A program made the translations under genes and the position numbers. The notes beneath the pieces were generated by a model. That model searched no databases and was not told where the DNA came from. It worked only from the letters and a program-made list of their open reading frames with translations. DNA of 7,435 nucleotides from Methanobacteriota archaeon (GTDB taxonomy: Archaea; Thermoplasmatota; Thermoplasmata; RBG-16-68-12): the NCBI GenBank assembly GCA_005878665.1, contig VBLR01000110.1, positions 509-7,943 on the forward strand, written 5' to 3'. This document shows, piece after piece, positions 5,896 to 7,435 of the stretch (position 1 is the first letter of the stretch; the number at the start of each line of letters is the position of its first letter).

Positions 5896-6531
5896 ATGAC
5901 GATTCTCTTCGGAACGCTCGGGTGGAGGCCCCAGAGTCTCCTGCCGTCGATTCGCTCGACCGAGAATCTCGAGCGGGTCGTGTTCTACCACAGCGACCAC
6001 GCGAAGAGCCGGGACGCCCGTTCGAAGGTGATGGACTTCTGCCGCTCCCTCGGCGTCACCGCGACCGCGGTCGAGGTGAGCGACGCGTACGACCTGTTGC
6101 ACGTCGCCGGCCAGATCCGCGGGGACATTCGAAAGGAACGCGCCGCGGGGGCCGACCTTCGATTCAACATCGCGGGCGGGACGCGACTGATGAGCAGCGC
6201 AGCCCTGCTCGTCTGCATCCTGGAGGGCATCCCGGCGACGTACGTCCACGACGAGACGTACCAGGAGATCCCCCTGCCGCTCTTGCGAATCAGTTACGGC
6301 GAGGGACTCACGCCGAAGCAACGGGAAGTCCTCTCCTTTCTGGTCCGCAACCGCGACAAGGACTTCACGGAGACCGCCTTGGCGAAGGCGCTCGACGTCC
6401 ACAAGGCCACGATGAACCATCACGTGCGCGAGCTCGAGTCGAAGGGGGCCGTTGCGCGCCTCTCTGATCCGCACGACGCCCGGCGGCTCATCGTGAAAGT
6501 CGCACCGGGCATGGACCTCCTCATCGGGTGA
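5896..6531 (+). CDS. CARF-like domain, winged-helix transcription regulator (Csa3-like layout), first of pair
   Basis: A 211-residue predicted ligand-responsive DNA-binding protein. The N-terminal Rossmann-like part starts with GTLGW (6-10), ends its first strand at VVFYHS, and carries NIAGGTRLMSSAALL (91-105), which matches the glycine-rich ligand loop and following helix of CARF domains (Csa3, Csm6/Csx1, Can-type proteins). The C-terminal 138-205 is a winged helix: LTPKQREVLSFLVRN, then a helix-turn-helix with recognition helix near 168-182 (VHKATMNHHVRELES), then a wing around ARLSDPHDARRLIV. CARF domains bind cyclic oligoadenylates or related nucleotides; whether this one does is unknown. 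No CRISPR array or cas gene is in the window. The haloarchaeal CARF/HTH regulators outside CRISPR loci are a close alternative. The stop is four bases before the next start. Confidence 0.82.
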   Translation: MTILFGTLGWRPQSLLPSIRSTENLERVVFYHSDHAKSRDARSKVMDFCRSLGVTATAVEVSDAYDLLHVAGQIRGDIRKERAAGADLRFNIAGGTRLMSSAALLVCILEGIPATYVHDETYQEIPLPLLRISYGEGLTPKQREVLSFLVRNRDKDFTETALAKALDVHKATMNHHVRELESKGAVARLSDPHDARRLIVKVAPGMDLLIG

Positions 6532-6535
6532 GGCC

Positions 6536-7165
6536 GTGGCCCTCCGCACCCTCATCGCCACGATGGGCTTCGACGAGCGGCACGTGCTCCCGTCGTTGCG
6601 GCTCATGCCGTACGACCGGCTCATCCTGGTGGCGGGACGAGACACGTTCCGGTCCGCCGGCTTCCGCCGGCTCAAGGCCCTCGAACCGGAGCTCCGCACG
6701 GTCCGGGTCGACCCGTTCGATCTGACGGACGCCCTCGAGTCGATCCGGGAGGCGGTTCGTCGCGCGGCGGCGGAAGGCCCGGTCCGGATCAGCGCGAGCG
6801 GGGGGACGAAGATCCTGACGAACGCAGCGATCCTCGCGGCGTTCCAAGAAGGAGTCGAGACTTGGTATTGCGATCCGGAACCGGTCCGATTGCCCGTCCT
6901 TTGCGGAGTGCGGATTGGCGCGGCGTTCTCCGCGGCGGAACGAGCGATCGCGCGGGCGCTCCACTCCCCGATCCGGCATGACCGTCTCTTGGCGGTCATC
7001 CGCGACCAAGGGTTCGCGCGTCGGACCGTCCTCGGGGCGGTGCATTCGCTAGCCGCGAAGGGCTTGATCGAACTCGAGGGAGAAGCCGGCGGCGTGCTGG
7101 TCCGACCGTCCCCGAGGTTCGCCCTGTTCCGCGACCACCTTCGGGAAGTTCCCAAAAAGGCCTAA
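6536..7165 (+). CDS. CARF-like domain, winged-helix transcription regulator (Csa3-like layout), second of pair
   Basis: A 209-residue paralogue of the preceding gene. IATMGFDERHVLPSLR (7-22) is a very Csa3-like opening and aligns with GTLGWRPQSLLPSIR of its neighbour. SASGGTKILTNAAIL (86-100) is the CARF ligand loop and helix, followed by VETWYCD, as in a Rossmann fold. The C-terminal part (about 135-190) is a diverged winged helix with RRTVLGAVHSLAAKGLIEL as the likely HTH second half; it is less conserved than that of the first protein, so DNA binding is less sure. The GTG start lies four bases after the upstream stop, with no promoter between, so the two are probably co-transcribed and could form a heterodimer (inference). 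It is followed after 35 bases by purS. The domain call is good; ligand and target are unknown. Confidence 0.82.
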   Translation: MALRTLIATMGFDERHVLPSLRLMPYDRLILVAGRDTFRSAGFRRLKALEPELRTVRVDPFDLTDALESIREAVRRAAAEGPVRISASGGTKILTNAAILAAFQEGVETWYCDPEPVRLPVLCGVRIGAAFSAAERAIARALHSPIRHDRLLAVIRDQGFARRTVLGAVHSLAAKGLIELEGEAGGVLVRPSPRFALFRDHLREVPKKA

Positions 7166-7188
7166 GAGGGCGGAGCCCTTGCCGACGC

Positions 7189-7192
7189 GAGG
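7189..7192 (+). promoter_or_regulatory. Possible Shine-Dalgarno GAGG for purS
   Basis: GAGG with eight bases between it and the ATG at 7201. The 35-base gap from the CARF-like gene shows no A/T-rich TATA element, so this site suggests purS may be translated from a transcript started upstream. An AAAAAGG at about 7153-7159, inside the end of the preceding gene, is too weak to call a promoter. Confidence 0.4.
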
Positions 7193-7200
7193 ACGTCGCC

Positions 7201-7435
7201 ATGGTCCGAGTCCGGGTCGAGATCCGACTCAAGAAAGGCGTCACGGACCCCGAGGGCGACAACGTCCACAAAGCCCTCAGACTCCTTGGATTCGAGGGCG
7301 TCCAGGGCGTCCGAAGTTCGAAACTGTTCCTGATCGACCTCCAGACGAAAGACGTTCGAGCGGCGCACAAGGAAGTCGAGGAGATGTGCCGCCGACTCTT
7401 GGCGAATCCCGTGATCCACGAGTACGCGATTGCGG
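7201..7435 (+). CDS. purS: Phosphoribosylformylglycinamidine synthase subunit PurS (3' end outside window)
   Basis: Small structural subunit of the three-part FGAM synthase, which with PurL and PurQ converts FGAR, glutamine and ATP to FGAM in purine synthesis; PurS bridges PurL and PurQ and helps pass ammonia. The 78 residues visible read as a typical PurS: VRVEIRLKKGVTDPEGDNV (4-22), then ALRLLGFEGVQGVRSSKLF, and the hallmark VEEMCRRLLANPVIHEYAI near the end. Usual length is 80-85 residues, so only a few residues and the stop are missing. The ATG is supported by the conserved start of the first strand and by GAGG upstream. PurQ and PurL would be expected just downstream. It is in the same direction as the CARF-like pair. 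Confidence 0.95.
   Translation, partial: MVRVRVEIRLKKGVTDPEGDNVHKALRLLGFEGVQGVRSSKLFLIDLQTKDVRAAHKEVEEMCRRLLANPVIHEYAIA

Noticed and set aside
5725..7155. A 476-codon open frame on the minus strand across the CARF-like pair
   Set aside because: It is a frame shadow typical of GC-rich DNA: Ser/Arg-rich with no recognisable motif, and it opposes two plus-strand genes with clear domain motifs.
1..7435. CRISPR array or cas effector gene accompanying the CARF-like pair
   Set aside because: I saw no regularly spaced repeats on either strand and no Cas protein other than the Csa3-like domain layout itself.

Overview
The window looks like a piece of a GC-rich archaeal chromosome, most likely from the Thermoplasmatota or a neighbouring euryarchaeal group (inference). 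The evidence is an archaeal-type TrmI tRNA methyltransferase, an RNase J-like beta-CASP nuclease paired with a free-standing PRC-barrel protein, a small stand-alone PurS, a JAMM (MPN) peptidase, CARF-like winged-helix regulators, and short A/T-rich TATA-like elements about 25-32 bases before starts, several of which appear leaderless or nearly so.

Layout. (1) Positions 1-1927, minus strand: livH then livM, two permease subunits of a branched-chain amino-acid-type ABC importer; livM runs off the left edge. (2) Positions 2005-2763, plus strand: a trmI-like tRNA (adenine-N1) methyltransferase, divergent from livH across a compact 77-base gap. (3) Positions 4413-2796, minus strand: an 80-residue PRC-barrel protein followed by an RNase J-like MBL/beta-CASP nuclease, convergent with trmI. 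(4) Positions 4585-5211, plus strand: a JAMM-type metallopeptidase candidate, divergent from the PRC-barrel gene and with a clear TATA box and Shine-Dalgarno. (5) Positions 5758-5222, minus strand: a two-helix membrane protein with a bacterial-type PH (bPH2/DUF304) domain, convergent with the JAMM gene across 10 bases. (6) Positions 5896-7165, plus strand: two adjacent genes for paralogous proteins with an N-terminal CARF-like Rossmann domain and a C-terminal winged helix, related in layout to Csa3 regulators. (7) From 7201, plus strand: purS, cut by the right edge.

Logic. Most of the window is housekeeping: nutrient import, tRNA modification, RNA turnover and purine synthesis. The least ordinary part is 4414-7200. 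It holds a JAMM peptidase with atypical motif spacing, a PH-domain membrane protein, and a tandem CARF-wHTH pair with no CRISPR array or cas effector in view. The pair is headed by a perfect 6-3-6 inverted repeat that overlaps its putative TATA box, and it is followed closely by purS. Autoregulation by nucleotide-sensing regulators is a reasonable hypothesis, but the sequence alone does not prove it. No tRNA, rRNA, insertion sequence or CRISPR array was seen.
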